A stretch of DNA of 6,512 bases, taken from NCBI GenBank assembly GCA_946575275.1, contig CAMNZV010000094.1, positions 1 through 6,512 of the forward strand. Direction: 5' to 3'. The stretch comes from an uncultured Clostridium sp. (lineage in GTDB: Bacteria > Bacillota > Clostridia > Clostridiales > Clostridiaceae). The translations under genes were made by a program, and so were the position numbers. Below, piece after piece: positions 1 to 5,562 of this stretch. How positions within the stretch are numbered: the stretch's first letter is position 1; every line of letters begins with the position of its first letter. Under the pieces are notes generated by a model. That model had not been told where the DNA came from, searched no databases, and saw only the letters and a program-made list of their open reading frames with translations.

Positions 1-101
1 AATTAATAACACAAGTAGCAATGGATGAAGGATTAAGATTCGCTATTAGAGAAGGCGGAAGAACAGTAGGTTCTGGAGTTGTAACTAGCATAGCTGAATA
101 A
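1..101 (+). CDS. tuf: Elongation factor Tu, C-terminal end (5'-truncated by window)
   Basis: Only the last 32 codons are visible, reading in frame from position 3 to the TAA at 99-101. The peptide contains [19 protein letters not shown], the hallmark end of EF-Tu domain 3. EF-Tu is the GTPase that carries aminoacyl-tRNA to the ribosomal A site in the cytoplasm. The GTP-binding domain lies outside the window, so integrity of the gene cannot be judged. In Firmicutes the str operon (rpsL, rpsG, fusA, tuf) usually sits directly upstream of the S10 operon, which fits this position. A strong terminator follows 6 nt after the stop codon, so tuf appears to end its own transcription unit. The final residues IAE differ slightly from the IIE or ILE I remember for relatives, which is not remarkable. 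The identification is very secure. Confidence 0.97.
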   Translation, partial: LITQVAMDEGLRFAIREGGRTVGSGVVTSIAE

Positions 102-107
102 TTAAAT

Positions 108-139
108 AAAAATGTGGGGTGCAAACCTCACATTTTTTT
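108..139 (+). terminator. Intrinsic terminator after tuf
   Basis: The arm 110-119 (AAATGTGGGG) pairs with 126-135 (CCTCACATTT) over 10 bp with a single G-U pair. The loop is the six bases 120-125, and a run of seven T occupies 133-139. Flanking A bases at 108-109 can pair with the T run. This is a classic Rho-independent terminator and should separate the str transcript from the S10 transcript. Confidence 0.93.
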
Positions 140-176
140 ATGCTAAAAATAATTTGAAATAAAATAAAATAAAAAC

Positions 177-205
177 TTGAAAAAGAAAAAAAATAATAGT
201 ATAAT
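177..205 (+). promoter_or_regulatory. Sigma-A type promoter of the S10 operon
   Basis: A -35 box TTGAAA at 177-182 and a perfect -10 box TATAAT at 200-205 are separated by exactly 17 nt. The region upstream (141-176) is almost pure A/T, resembling an UP element. Transcription should begin about 7 nt after the -10 box, near 211-212. It lies after the tuf terminator and before rpsJ, so it is the obvious promoter for the whole ribosomal protein cluster. Confidence 0.9.
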
Positions 206-241
206 GTAAGAGTTGCAGGTCAAAATACGATGATTCAAGAG

Positions 242-298
242 GTTGCCGGACTTCCGGGTAATTCTTGATGAGTATGTCAGGATCAAGAATCCGACGAC
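242..298 (+). promoter_or_regulatory. Leader element I: two-tier stem-loop
   Basis: The outer stem pairs 242-250 (GTTGCCGGA) with 290-298 (TCCGACGAC): eight pairs, including one G-U, plus one C/A mismatch. The inner stem pairs 262-269 (TTCTTGAT) with 282-289 (ATCAAGAA), eight perfect pairs, capped by a 12-nt loop beginning GAGTATG. An asymmetric bulge of 11 nt (251-261) lies on the 5' side. On the 3' side the two stems abut and could stack. A competing fold exists (see findings). The pairing was made by eye without energy calculation. Confidence 0.55.
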
Positions 299-306
299 AG
301 TTAAAA

Positions 307-351
307 TGTGTTGTAAATAAACTGGATACACCAGGAGGAGTTTACAAGACA
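307..351 (+). promoter_or_regulatory. Leader element II: long stem with purine internal loop
   Basis: Bases 307-318 (TGTGTTGTAAAT) pair with 340-351 (GTTTACAAGACA) over 12 positions with one G/G mismatch and one wobble. Inside, 322-325 (CTGG) pairs with 331-334 (CCAG) around a 5-nt loop. The two stems are separated by an asymmetric purine-only internal loop, AAA on one side and GAGGA on the other. The GGAGG inside that loop is not at a usable distance from any good start codon. Such an internal loop is a plausible protein-binding site, which is an inference. Confidence 0.55.
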
Positions 352-357
352 AACTGT

Positions 358-381
358 TGTGCGTTAGAAGTAAAGCGTACA
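358..381 (+). promoter_or_regulatory. Leader element III: hairpin next to the rpsJ RBS
   Basis: Bases 358-365 (TGTGCGTT) can pair with 374-381 (AGCGTACA) with two G-U pairs and an 8-nt A-rich loop. It ends three bases before the rpsJ Shine-Dalgarno sequence (385-393), leaving that site single-stranded. The stem is moderate in strength and the assignment is tentative. Confidence 0.4.
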
Positions 382-401
382 TGAAAAGGAGGGAAAGTTA
401 G

Positions 402-710
402 ATGTCAAAACAAAAAATCAGAATCAGATTAAAGGCGTTTGATCATACAATATTAGATCAATCTGCTGAAAAAATTGTTGAAACTGCTAAAACAACAGGA
501 GCTAAGGTTGCAGGACCAATTCCACTACCTACAGAAAAGGATGTTGTTACAATATTAAGAGCGGTTCACAAGTATAAGGACTCTAGAGAACAATTTGAAA
601 TTAGAACTCACAAGAGACTTATCGATATCGTTAATCCATCACCAAAAACTGTTGATGCATTAATGAGATTAAATCTACCAGCTGGAGTAGATATAGAAAT
701 AAAATTATAA
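402..710 (+). CDS. rpsJ: 30S ribosomal protein S10
   Basis: The protein has 102 residues, the usual length for S10. S10 is a 30S head protein and also doubles as the antitermination factor NusE, which binds NusB and NusG. The sequence matches the family throughout: an N-terminal strand [11 protein letters not shown], the [19 protein letters not shown] segment, and the conserved [16 protein letters not shown] block at about residues 61-76. The loop around residues 55-61 (VHKYKDS), where tetracycline and tigecycline resistance substitutions occur in other species, looks ordinary. The ATG start at 402 follows a strong AAAGGAGGG (385-393) at good spacing and matches the usual [10 protein letters not shown] start. 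It is the first gene of the operon, behind a 190-nt structured leader, and is followed by a 62-nt spacer before rplC. Identification is essentially certain. Confidence 0.99.
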   Translation: MSKQKIRIRLKAFDHTILDQSAEKIVETAKTTGAKVAGPIPLPTEKDVVTILRAVHKYKDSREQFEIRTHKRLIDIVNPSPKTVDALMRLNLPAGVDIEIKL

Positions 711-719
711 AATATACAT

Positions 720-757
720 GAACATTTATGATTGCAATGCAATCCGCTAAGATGTTT
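720..757 (+). other. Two-tier hairpin in the rpsJ-rplC spacer
   Basis: An inner perfect 6-bp stem, GATTGC (730-735) with GCAATC (739-744), has a 3-nt loop. It is enclosed by an outer stem, 720-725 (GAACAT) with 752-757 (ATGTTT), joined through a small asymmetric internal loop. It stops just before the rplC Shine-Dalgarno at 758-765. No T run follows, so it is not a terminator. It could influence rplC translation or mRNA processing, which is an inference. Confidence 0.5.
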
Positions 758-765
758 GGGAGGTG
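758..765 (+). promoter_or_regulatory. Ribosome-binding site that fixes the rplC start
   Basis: GGGAGGTG at 758-765 lies 7 nt before the ATG at 773. An in-frame ATG at 728 also exists but has no Shine-Dalgarno before it, and its extra 15 codons would run through the spacer hairpin and this site. The start at 773 is therefore preferred. Confidence 0.92.
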
Positions 766-772
766 TAGTAAA

Positions 773-1402
773 ATGAAAAAAGCTATCATAGGTAAAAAGA
801 TAGGTATGACACAAATATTTGACGAAAATGGAAAAGTGATTCCTGTAACAGTAGTTGAAGCAGGGCCATGTGCTGTAATCCAAAAGAAAACAGTAGAAAA
901 GGATGGATACGAAGCAATTCAAGTTGGTTTTGGAGATATAAGAGAAAAGTTAGTTTCTAAACCAATAAAAGGGCATTTTGCTAAAGCGGGAGTTTCTTTA
1001 AGAAGAACAATAAAGGAATTTAGGTTAGATAATGCTTCAGAATATGAAGTTGGTCAAGAAATAAAAGCTGATGTTTTTGAAGTTGGAGATAAGGTTGACG
1101 TTTCTGGAGTGTCTAAAGGTAAAGGATTCGCTGGAAGTATTAAAAGATGGAATCAATCAAGAGGTCCAATGACACATGGTTCAAAGTTTAAGAGAGCACC
1201 AGGATCAATGGGAGCATCATCAGATCCGTCTAGAACATTTAAAAATAAGCATTTACCAGGACATATGGGATCAGTTAACACTACTGTAATTAATGTAGAA
1301 GTAGTAAAGGTAGTTGCTGAAAAGAACCTTATATTAATAAAGGGTGGAATTCCAGGTCCTAATAAATCTACAGTAGTAATAAGAAACACAGTTAAGGCTT
1401 AG
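773..1402 (+). CDS. rplC: 50S ribosomal protein L3
   Basis: Read from the ATG at 773 the protein has 209 residues, the family's usual length, and begins [16 protein letters not shown] as L3 proteins do. L3 binds 23S rRNA domains II and VI early in 50S assembly, and its central extension reaches toward the peptidyl transferase centre. That extension is clearly present at about residues 130-175: [24 protein letters not shown] and LPGHMG. The residue before the NQSRGPM block is tryptophan, as I remember for other clostridia, rather than the histidine seen elsewhere. L3 substitutions near this loop cause pleuromutilin or linezolid resistance in other bacteria; nothing obviously of that kind is visible here, but I cannot align precisely. 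It is the second gene of the S10 operon, and rplD follows after 24 nt. Identification is essentially certain. Confidence 0.99.
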   Translation: MKKAIIGKKIGMTQIFDENGKVIPVTVVEAGPCAVIQKKTVEKDGYEAIQVGFGDIREKLVSKPIKGHFAKAGVSLRRTIKEFRLDNASEYEVGQEIKADVFEVGDKVDVSGVSKGKGFAGSIKRWNQSRGPMTHGSKFKRAPGSMGASSDPSRTFKNKHLPGHMGSVNTTVINVEVVKVVAEKNLILIKGGIPGPNKSTVVIRNTVKA

Positions 1403-1426
1403 TTTCTTAAGGAAGGAGGAAGAAGA

Positions 1427-2047
1427 ATGCCTAAAGTAGGATTATATAACAAAGAAGGAAGTCAAGTTGGAGATATCCAATTAAATGATGAAATATTTGC
1501 AGTTGAAGTTAATAAATATGCATTACACCAAGTTGTAGTTGCATTACTTGCAAATAAAAGACAGGGAACTCAATCAGCTAAAACTAGAGCTGAAGTAAGA
1601 GGAGGCGGAATTAAGCCTTGGAGACAAAAGGGAACAGGTAGAGCAAGACAAGGTTCAATAAGAGCACCACAATGGATAAAGGGTGGTATTGTATTTGCAC
1701 CAAAGCCAAGAGATTACAGAATGGCAGTTCCAAAGAGCATGAGAAAAGTTGCAATGAAATCAGCATTAACAAGTAAAATTCAAGAAAATGAAATGATAGT
1801 TGTAGATGCATTGGATTTTGAAAAAATTCAAACAAAGCAAGTTGTTAATTTATTAAAAGCATTTGAAGCTAAGAAAACACTAATAATTACAGCTGAATCT
1901 GATGAAAAAGTATATAAATCAGCAAGAAACATAGAAGGTGTTTCAGTTATACCAGCAAATAATATTAATGTATATGATTTATTAAAGTTTGCTAAGGTTA
2001 TAATAACTAAAGATGCTGTATCTAAAATTGAGGAGGTGTACGCATAA
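1427..2047 (+). CDS. rplD: 50S ribosomal protein L4
   Basis: The protein has 206 residues, normal for L4. It binds domain I of 23S rRNA, and its long loop lines the constriction of the peptide exit tunnel. That loop is intact at about residues 45-85, with [16 protein letters not shown] and [19 protein letters not shown]. This is the region where macrolide resistance changes occur in other species, and it looks wild type. The C-terminal half forms the globular Rossmann-like domain ([27 protein letters not shown]). In E. coli, L4 also represses its own S10 operon; whether it does so here is unknown. The ATG at 1427 follows GGAAGGAGG. The TAA stop overlaps the rplW start by one base (TAATG at 2045-2049), which suggests coupled translation. 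Identification is essentially certain. Confidence 0.99.
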   Translation: MPKVGLYNKEGSQVGDIQLNDEIFAVEVNKYALHQVVVALLANKRQGTQSAKTRAEVRGGGIKPWRQKGTGRARQGSIRAPQWIKGGIVFAPKPRDYRMAVPKSMRKVAMKSALTSKIQENEMIVVDALDFEKIQTKQVVNLLKAFEAKKTLIITAESDEKVYKSARNIEGVSVIPANNINVYDLLKFAKVIITKDAVSKIEEVYA

Positions 2048-2346
2048 TGAAATTAACAAGCCATGATATAATTAGAAAACCAGTAATAACTGAAAAGACT
2101 ATGTCAGCTATGGCTGAAAATAAGTACACTTTTATAGTTCATATAAATTCAAATAAATCTCAAATAAAAAGAGCAGTTGAAGAAGTTTTTGACGTTAAAG
2201 TAGACAGCGTTAAAACAATAAGAACTATTGGTAAGACTAAAAGAGTTGGCGTTCATATCGGTAAAAGACCTGACACAAAGAAAGCTGTTATTACTTTAGC
2301 TGAAGGTAGCAAAGGAATAGAATTCTTTGAAGGATTACAAGGATAA
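2047..2346 (+). CDS. rplW: 50S ribosomal protein L23
   Basis: The protein has 99 residues, the usual length for bacterial L23. L23 sits at the exit of the peptide tunnel and is the docking site for trigger factor and the signal recognition particle. The N-terminal motif [13 protein letters not shown] is characteristic; glutamate 16 falls in the position of the trigger-factor-contacting glutamate of E. coli L23. The RNA-binding loop and following strand ([22 protein letters not shown], residues about 58-79, described here in two overlapping parts) are present, as is the terminal IEFFEG. The start overlaps the rplD stop by one base, with a strong AGGAGGTG (2031-2038) inside the end of rplD. A 53-nt spacer with a small hairpin separates it from rplB. 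Identification is essentially certain. Confidence 0.98.
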   Translation: MKLTSHDIIRKPVITEKTMSAMAENKYTFIVHINSNKSQIKRAVEEVFDVKVDSVKTIRTIGKTKRVGVHIGKRPDTKKAVITLAEGSKGIEFFEGLQG

Positions 2347-2358
2347 TAAAGTGATTTA

Positions 2359-2373
2359 TTGGTTATTAACCAG
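2359..2373 (+). other. Short hairpin in the rplW-rplB spacer
   Basis: TGGTT (2360-2364) pairs with AACCA (2368-2372) around a 3-nt loop, extendable by one wobble pair. There is no T run, so it is not a terminator. Five pairs can arise by chance in A/T-rich sequence; the function is unknown. Confidence 0.3.
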
Positions 2374-2399
2374 ATAAGCTTAAAGAAGGAGGGAATATA

Positions 2400-3233
2400 A
2401 TGGCAGTTAAAAAGTTTAACCCAACCACACCATCTAGAAGACAAATGACTATGCAAACATTTGAAGAAATAACTTCAGATAAGCCTGAAAAGTCACTTCT
2501 TACTTCTATAAAAAGAAAAGGTGGAAGAAATGCACAGGGTAAAATAACTGTAAGACACCAAGGTGGTGGAGCTAAAAGAAAATATAGAATAATTGATTTT
2601 AAGAGAAATAAGGATGGGATTGAAGCAAAGGTTGTTTCAATTGAATATGATCCAAATAGAACAGCTTATATAGCATTAGTTGTATATAAGGACGGAGAAA
2701 AGAGATATATTATTGCACCAAACGGTTTAAAGGTTGGAGATATAATAGTTTCAGGAGCAGATTCAGATATTAAGCCAGGTAATGCATTACCGCTTAAGAA
2801 CATTCCAGTAGGAACAGTAGTTCATAATATTGAATTACAAGTTGGAAAAGGGGCTCAGTTAGTTAGAGCAGCTGGTGGTTCAGCACAGCTAATGGCAAAG
2901 GAAGGAAATTATGCTACACTTAGATTGCCATCAGGTGAAATGAGATATGTAAGAATTGAATGTAGAGCTACTATTGGTTCAATTTCTAATTCTACTAACG
3001 ATATAATTAACTTAGGAAAAGCAGGAAGAAAGAGACATTTAGGATGGAGACCTACAGTTAGAGGATCAGTAATGAACCCTAATGATCACCCTCATGGTGG
3101 TGGTGAAGGTAAAGCACCAGTAGGAAGACCAAGTCCAGTAACTCCTTGGGGTAAACCTACTCTTGGATACAAAACTAGAAAGAATAAGAAGTATTCAGAT
3201 AAATTTATTGTTAAGAAGAGAAATACTAAGTAA
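2400..3233 (+). CDS. rplB: 50S ribosomal protein L2
   Basis: The protein has 277 residues, as expected for L2. L2 is one of the most conserved 50S proteins and is required for subunit association and peptidyl transferase activity. The N-terminal segment [14 protein letters not shown], the OB-fold region with [19 protein letters not shown], and the SH3-like middle are all recognisable. The C-terminal functional loop [12 protein letters not shown] places histidine 230 where E. coli L2 has His229, the residue linked to activity. The tail [15 protein letters not shown] and a lysine/arginine-rich end follow. The ATG at 2400 is preceded by AAGGAGGG. The gene lies 53 nt after rplW and 54 nt before rpsS; both spacers contain weak hairpins. 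Identification is essentially certain. Confidence 0.99.
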   Translation: MAVKKFNPTTPSRRQMTMQTFEEITSDKPEKSLLTSIKRKGGRNAQGKITVRHQGGGAKRKYRIIDFKRNKDGIEAKVVSIEYDPNRTAYIALVVYKDGEKRYIIAPNGLKVGDIIVSGADSDIKPGNALPLKNIPVGTVVHNIELQVGKGAQLVRAAGGSAQLMAKEGNYATLRLPSGEMRYVRIECRATIGSISNSTNDIINLGKAGRKRHLGWRPTVRGSVMNPNDHPHGGGEGKAPVGRPSPVTPWGKPTLGYKTRKNKKYSDKFIVKKRNTK

Positions 3234-3244
3234 TAATTGTTACT

Positions 3245-3258
3245 TTATGATTTCATAA
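3245..3258 (+). other. Short hairpin in the rplB-rpsS spacer
   Basis: TTATG (3245-3249) pairs with CATAA (3254-3258) around a 4-nt loop. An alternative register uses TGTTA (3238-3242) with TAACA (3256-3260). Both are weak and no T run follows. It could be chance; no role is claimed. Confidence 0.25.
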
Positions 3259-3287
3259 CAGAGATTTAATGAAGGGAGGCAATATTA

Positions 3288-3566
3288 GTGAGTAGATCAA
3301 CTAAAAAGGGACCTTTTGTCCATGCAGGATTATTAAAGAAAGTTGAAGAAATGAATACAAATAATGAGAAAAAGGTAGTTAAAACTTGGTCAAGAAGTTC
3401 AACTATTTTCCCACAATTCATCGGACATACAATTGCAGTTCATGATGGAAGAAAGCATGTTCCAGTATACATATCTGAAGATATGGTTGGGCATAAGCTT
3501 GGAGAATTTGTATTAACTAGAACTTTCAAAGGTCATATAAATACAGATAAAAAAGGAAAGAAATAG
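3288..3566 (+). CDS. rpsS: 30S ribosomal protein S19
   Basis: The protein has 92 residues, normal for S19. S19 sits in the head of the 30S subunit near the A-site tRNA and contacts S13 and the 50S bridge. The sequence is standard: [10 protein letters not shown] at the start, [20 protein letters not shown] in the middle, and [18 protein letters not shown] with TRTFKGH near the end. The start is GTG at 3288, preceded by GAAGGGAGG (3271-3279) at a suitable distance. No in-frame ATG would give the conserved N-terminus, so the GTG is well supported. It lies between rplB and rplV, as in nearly all bacteria. Identification is essentially certain. Confidence 0.98.
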   Translation: MSRSTKKGPFVHAGLLKKVEEMNTNNEKKVVKTWSRSSTIFPQFIGHTIAVHDGRKHVPVYISEDMVGHKLGEFVLTRTFKGHINTDKKGKK

Positions 3567-3578
3567 TAAGATAATTTG

Positions 3579-3586
3579 AAAGGAGG
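3579..3586 (+). promoter_or_regulatory. Ribosome-binding site that fixes the rplV start
   Basis: AAAGGAGG at 3579-3586 is followed 7 nt later by the ATG at 3594. A TTG in frame at 3576 would place this site inside the coding region, so it is rejected as the start. Confidence 0.93.
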
Positions 3587-3593
3587 AATAAAC

Positions 3594-3929
3594 ATGGAAG
3601 CTAAAGCTGTAGCAAAGTATGTGAGAATGTCTCCAATTAAAGTAGGAGCAGTTACTAATCTTATTAGAGGAAAAAATGTTAATGAAGCTTTTGCAATTTT
3701 AGAATATACGCCTAGAGAAGCAGCTGTTGAAATTAAGAAAGTATTAAAATCAGCTGTGGCTAATGCTGAAAATAATTTTGCATTAGATACTGATAGATTA
3801 TATGTTTCTGAAGTACATGTTGGTCAAGGTCCTACATTAAAGAGATTCAGACCAATGGATCATGGAAAAGCATTTAAAATACTAAAAAAATCAAGCAATA
3901 TAACTGTAGTGGTTAAAGAAAGAGCTTAG
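3594..3929 (+). CDS. rplV: 50S ribosomal protein L22
   Basis: From the ATG at 3594 the protein has 111 residues, the family's usual length, and starts [14 protein letters not shown] as clostridial L22 does. L22 contacts all six domains of 23S rRNA, and its beta-hairpin lines the exit tunnel opposite L4. The helix segment [14 protein letters not shown], the conserved SAVANAENN, and the hairpin [11 protein letters not shown] followed by [17 protein letters not shown] are visible. The tip of that hairpin reads M-D-H at residues 88-90, where E. coli has R-A-K; relatives vary here, so this may be lineage normal. LKR at residues 82-84, equivalent to the MKR deleted in erythromycin-resistant E. coli, is intact. 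rpsC follows after 19 nt. Identification is essentially certain. Confidence 0.98.
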   Translation: MEAKAVAKYVRMSPIKVGAVTNLIRGKNVNEAFAILEYTPREAAVEIKKVLKSAVANAENNFALDTDRLYVSEVHVGQGPTLKRFRPMDHGKAFKILKKSSNITVVVKERA

Positions 3930-3948
3930 AAAGAAGGAGGGAAAGTAA

Positions 3949-4617
3949 GTGGGTCAAAAAGTACATCCTCATGGACTTAGAGTTGGTGTTATTAAAGATT
4001 GGGATTCAAAATGGTATGCAAATAAAAAAGATTTTGCTGACAACCTAATTGAAGATAACAAAATAAGAAAATTTGTTAAAAAAGAATTATTTGCTGCTGG
4101 TATTTCTAAGATTGAAATCGAAAGAGCTGCAAAGAGAGTTAAGTTAAATATATATACTGCAAAACCTGGTGTTGTTATAGGAAAAGGTGGAGCAGGAATA
4201 GAAGCACTTAAAGGAAAGGTATCTTCATTTGTTAAGGATAAAAATATTTTAATTAACATAGTTGAAGTTAAAAATGCAGAAGCTGATGCACAATTAATGG
4301 CTGAAAACATTGCAGCTCAATTAGAAAAGAGAATATCTTTTAGAAGAGCTATGAAACAAACAATGCAAAGAGCTATGAAACGTGGAGTTAAAGGTGTTAA
4401 AACTGCATGTTCAGGTAGATTAGGTGGAGCTGAAATTGCTAGAACTGAACATTACCATGAAGGAACAATTCCACTACAAACATTAAGAGCTGATATAGAA
4501 TATGGATTTGCAGAAGCAGATACAACATATGGAAAAATCGGAGTTAAGGTTTGGGTATATAATGGAGAAATACTTCCAACTAAAAAAGTAGATACAAAAG
4601 AAAGTGTTGAAGCATAA
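3949..4617 (+). CDS. rpsC: 30S ribosomal protein S3
   Basis: The protein has 222 residues, typical of Firmicute S3. S3 lies at the mRNA entry tunnel of the 30S subunit and helps the ribosome unwind mRNA. It opens with [13 protein letters not shown], then carries a type II KH domain whose GXXG loop reads GKGG at residues 78-81. The C-terminal domain has the basic stretch [19 protein letters not shown] (about residues 131-149), including the arginine/lysine positions tied to helicase activity in E. coli, and then [18 protein letters not shown]. The start is GTG at 3949, preceded by AAGGAGGG (3934-3941); it gives the conserved first residues, so it is preferred. It lies 19 nt after rplV and 22 nt before rplP. 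Identification is essentially certain. Confidence 0.99.
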   Translation: MGQKVHPHGLRVGVIKDWDSKWYANKKDFADNLIEDNKIRKFVKKELFAAGISKIEIERAAKRVKLNIYTAKPGVVIGKGGAGIEALKGKVSSFVKDKNILINIVEVKNAEADAQLMAENIAAQLEKRISFRRAMKQTMQRAMKRGVKGVKTACSGRLGGAEIARTEHYHEGTIPLQTLRADIEYGFAEADTTYGKIGVKVWVYNGEILPTKKVDTKESVEA

Positions 4618-4639
4618 TTAAGAAAGGAGGAATGTTATT

Positions 4640-5011
4640 ATGTTAATGCCTAAGAGAGTAAAGCATCGTAAGGTACATCGTGGAAGAATGACTGGTAAGG
4701 CTACAAGAGGTAATTTTTTAGCATATGGTGATTTTGGATTACAAGCAACTACATGTGGATGGATAACAAGTAATCAAATAGAATCTGCCAGAATTGCAAT
4801 TAATAGATATATTAAAAGAGGTGGAAAACTTTGGATAAAGATTTTCCCAGATAAGCCTGTTACAGAAAAACCTGCAGAAACAAGAATGGGATCAGGTAAA
4901 GGATCACCAGAATATTGGGTAGCAGTAGTTAAACCAGGAAGAGTTCTTTTTGAACTATCTGGGGTAAAAGAAGAAACAGCAAGGGAACCAATGACATTAG
5001 CATCACATTAA
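4640..5011 (+). CDS. rplP: 50S ribosomal protein L16, C-terminally truncated by an in-frame TAA
   Basis: L16 binds near the A site of the 50S subunit, joins late in assembly and is needed for peptidyl transferase activity. The start at 4640 has AGAAAGGAGG before it and gives the normal [11 protein letters not shown]. Conserved blocks follow: [12 protein letters not shown], the [15 protein letters not shown] helix, [27 protein letters not shown] (the arginine at 82 matches the hydroxylated Arg81 of E. coli) and [20 protein letters not shown]. The frame stops at codon 124, giving 123 residues, whereas the family usually has about 136-147. Downstream, in the same frame, the normal L16 tail continues to 5074, so the uninterrupted frame would be 144 codons. 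Changing one base (TAA to AAA) restores the expected lysine. Residues 117 (Pro) and 119 (Thr) also depart from the usual pattern. Identity is certain; whether the stop is real is not. Confidence 0.95.
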   Translation: MLMPKRVKHRKVHRGRMTGKATRGNFLAYGDFGLQATTCGWITSNQIESARIAINRYIKRGGKLWIKIFPDKPVTEKPAETRMGSGKGSPEYWVAVVKPGRVLFELSGVKEETAREPMTLASH

Positions 5012-5074
5012 CTCTCAGTGAAAACTAAGTTTGTAGCTAGAAAAGATTTTGAGGAAATGGGTGGTGAAGAATAA
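5012..5074 (+). other. Severed C-terminal tail of rplP (in frame after the TAA)
   Basis: These bases continue the rplP frame directly after the stop at 5009-5011. They read [20 protein letters not shown] and end at TAA 5072-5074. That matches the normal clostridial L16 end, which I recall as KLPIKTKFV followed by an acidic GGE-type terminus. The end coincides with the rpmC start (TAATG), exactly as an intact rplP would. No start codon with a Shine-Dalgarno is present: the GTG at 5018 has none, so separate translation is unlikely. Confidence 0.88.
5059..5066 (+). promoter_or_regulatory. Weak ribosome-binding site of rpmC
   Basis: GGGTGGTG at 5059-5066 is the only candidate, 7 nt before the ATG at 5074. 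It carries a T where the consensus AGGAGGTG has A, and is much weaker than the AAGGAGG sites of its neighbours. Together with the one-base overlap with the end of the rplP frame, this suggests rpmC depends on ribosomes arriving from rplP. Confidence 0.6.
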
Positions 5075-5283
5075 TGAAGGCTAGAGAATTAAAAGATATT
5101 AAAGCAAATGATCCTCAAGATTTAAAGATTAAATTATCTGATCTAAAATCTGAATTATTCAACTTAAGATTCCAATCAGTTACTGGCCAATTGGAAAACC
5201 CAATGAGAATAAGAGAAGTAAAGAAATCTATAGCCCAAATAAAAACCATCTTAAGAGAAGAAGAGTTAAGGGTTCAACAGTAA
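5074..5283 (+). CDS. rpmC: 50S ribosomal protein L29
   Basis: The protein has 69 residues, normal for L29, a small two-helix protein at the exit of the peptide tunnel next to L23. It starts MKARELKDI and contains the family signature [19 protein letters not shown] (about residues 28-46), followed by [18 protein letters not shown]. The start ATG at 5074 shares its A with the TAA that ends the full rplP frame. Its ribosome-binding site is weak, so translational coupling to rplP is likely by inference. If the rplP stop at 5009 is real, terminating ribosomes would finish 62 nt before this start and coupling could be reduced. rpsQ follows after 24 nt. Identification is essentially certain. Confidence 0.98.
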   Translation: MKARELKDIKANDPQDLKIKLSDLKSELFNLRFQSVTGQLENPMRIREVKKSIAQIKTILREEELRVQQ

Positions 5284-5307
5284 TTCTAAAAGGAGGTATA
5301 TATCTTA

Positions 5308-5562
5308 ATGGAAAGAGGATTAAGAAAAAAGAGAATCGGTAGAGTTGTTTCTGATAAAATGGATAAGACTATAGTAGTTGCTGTTGAAACAAAAGTTAGA
5401 CACCCACTTTATGGGAAGACTGTTAACAGAACTACAAAGTTTAAGGCTCATGATGAAAACAATGAAGCAAAAATGAATGATAGAGTATTAATAATGGAGA
5501 CTAGACCATTATCTAAAGATAAGAGATGGAGACTTGTAAACATAGTTGAAAAAGCTAAATAG
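5308..5562 (+). CDS. rpsQ: 30S ribosomal protein S17
   Basis: The protein has 84 residues, as usual for S17, an OB-fold primary binding protein of the 30S body that contacts 16S rRNA helices 7 and 11. Family features in order are [22 protein letters not shown] at the N-terminus (residues 6-27, read as [10 protein letters not shown] then DKTIVV), [20 protein letters not shown] in the middle, and [19 protein letters not shown] at the end. The ATG at 5308 is preceded by AAAAGGAGGT, with about 10 nt between, slightly longer than for the other genes here. rplN follows after 28 nt, so no separate spc promoter of the E. coli kind is apparent. Identification is essentially certain. Confidence 0.98.
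   Translation: MERGLRKKRIGRVVSDKMDKTIVVAVETKVRHPLYGKTVNRTTKFKAHDENNEAKMNDRVLIMETRPLSKDKRWRLVNIVEKAK

Larger units (their letters stand above)
211..401 (+). promoter_or_regulatory. Structured 5' leader of the rpsJ (S10) operon mRNA
   Basis: About 190 nt separate the predicted transcription start from the rpsJ start codon, and no convincing gene lies there. The stretch is clearly richer in G and C around 241-300 than its A/T-rich flanks, which suggests RNA structure. By eye I find three successive paired elements (242-298, 307-351, 358-381), listed separately, followed by an exposed Shine-Dalgarno sequence at 385-393. No hairpin is followed by a run of T, so a simple transcription attenuator is not evident. 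In E. coli the S10 operon leader is the target of L4 autoregulation; whether anything similar operates here cannot be told from sequence alone. An r-protein-binding or otherwise regulatory leader is an inference. Confidence 0.6.

Noticed and set aside
154..182. Second promoter with TTGAAA at 154-159
   Set aside because: At the proper spacing the -10 position falls on 177-182, which is TTGAAA and not a -10 box.
236..300. Possible lysine riboswitch, because of AGAGGTTGC followed by GAGTATG
   Set aside because: The similarity is limited to these short strings. The remaining conserved core and five-helix layout are not recognisable, and the downstream gene is ribosomal rather than for lysine synthesis or transport.
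143..382. Minus-strand open frames here and opposite most of the ribosomal genes
   Set aside because: They lie across the promoter and leader or opposite conserved genes, have low-complexity or unfamiliar translations and no ribosome-binding sites, and are chance products of the sequence.
381..401. Six-codon mini-ORF (ATG at 381 to TAG at 399-401) abutting the rpsJ start
   Set aside because: Its codons are made of the rpsJ Shine-Dalgarno itself and it has no ribosome-binding site of its own, so coincidence is the simplest reading.
728..772. Extension of rplC upstream to an ATG at 728
   Set aside because: The extra 15 residues have no ribosome-binding site before them, cross the spacer hairpin and the real Shine-Dalgarno, and do not resemble L3.
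5018..5074. Independent small protein from GTG 5018 made of the L16 tail
   Set aside because: There is no Shine-Dalgarno at a usable distance before 5018, and the sequence is fully explained as the end of rplP.
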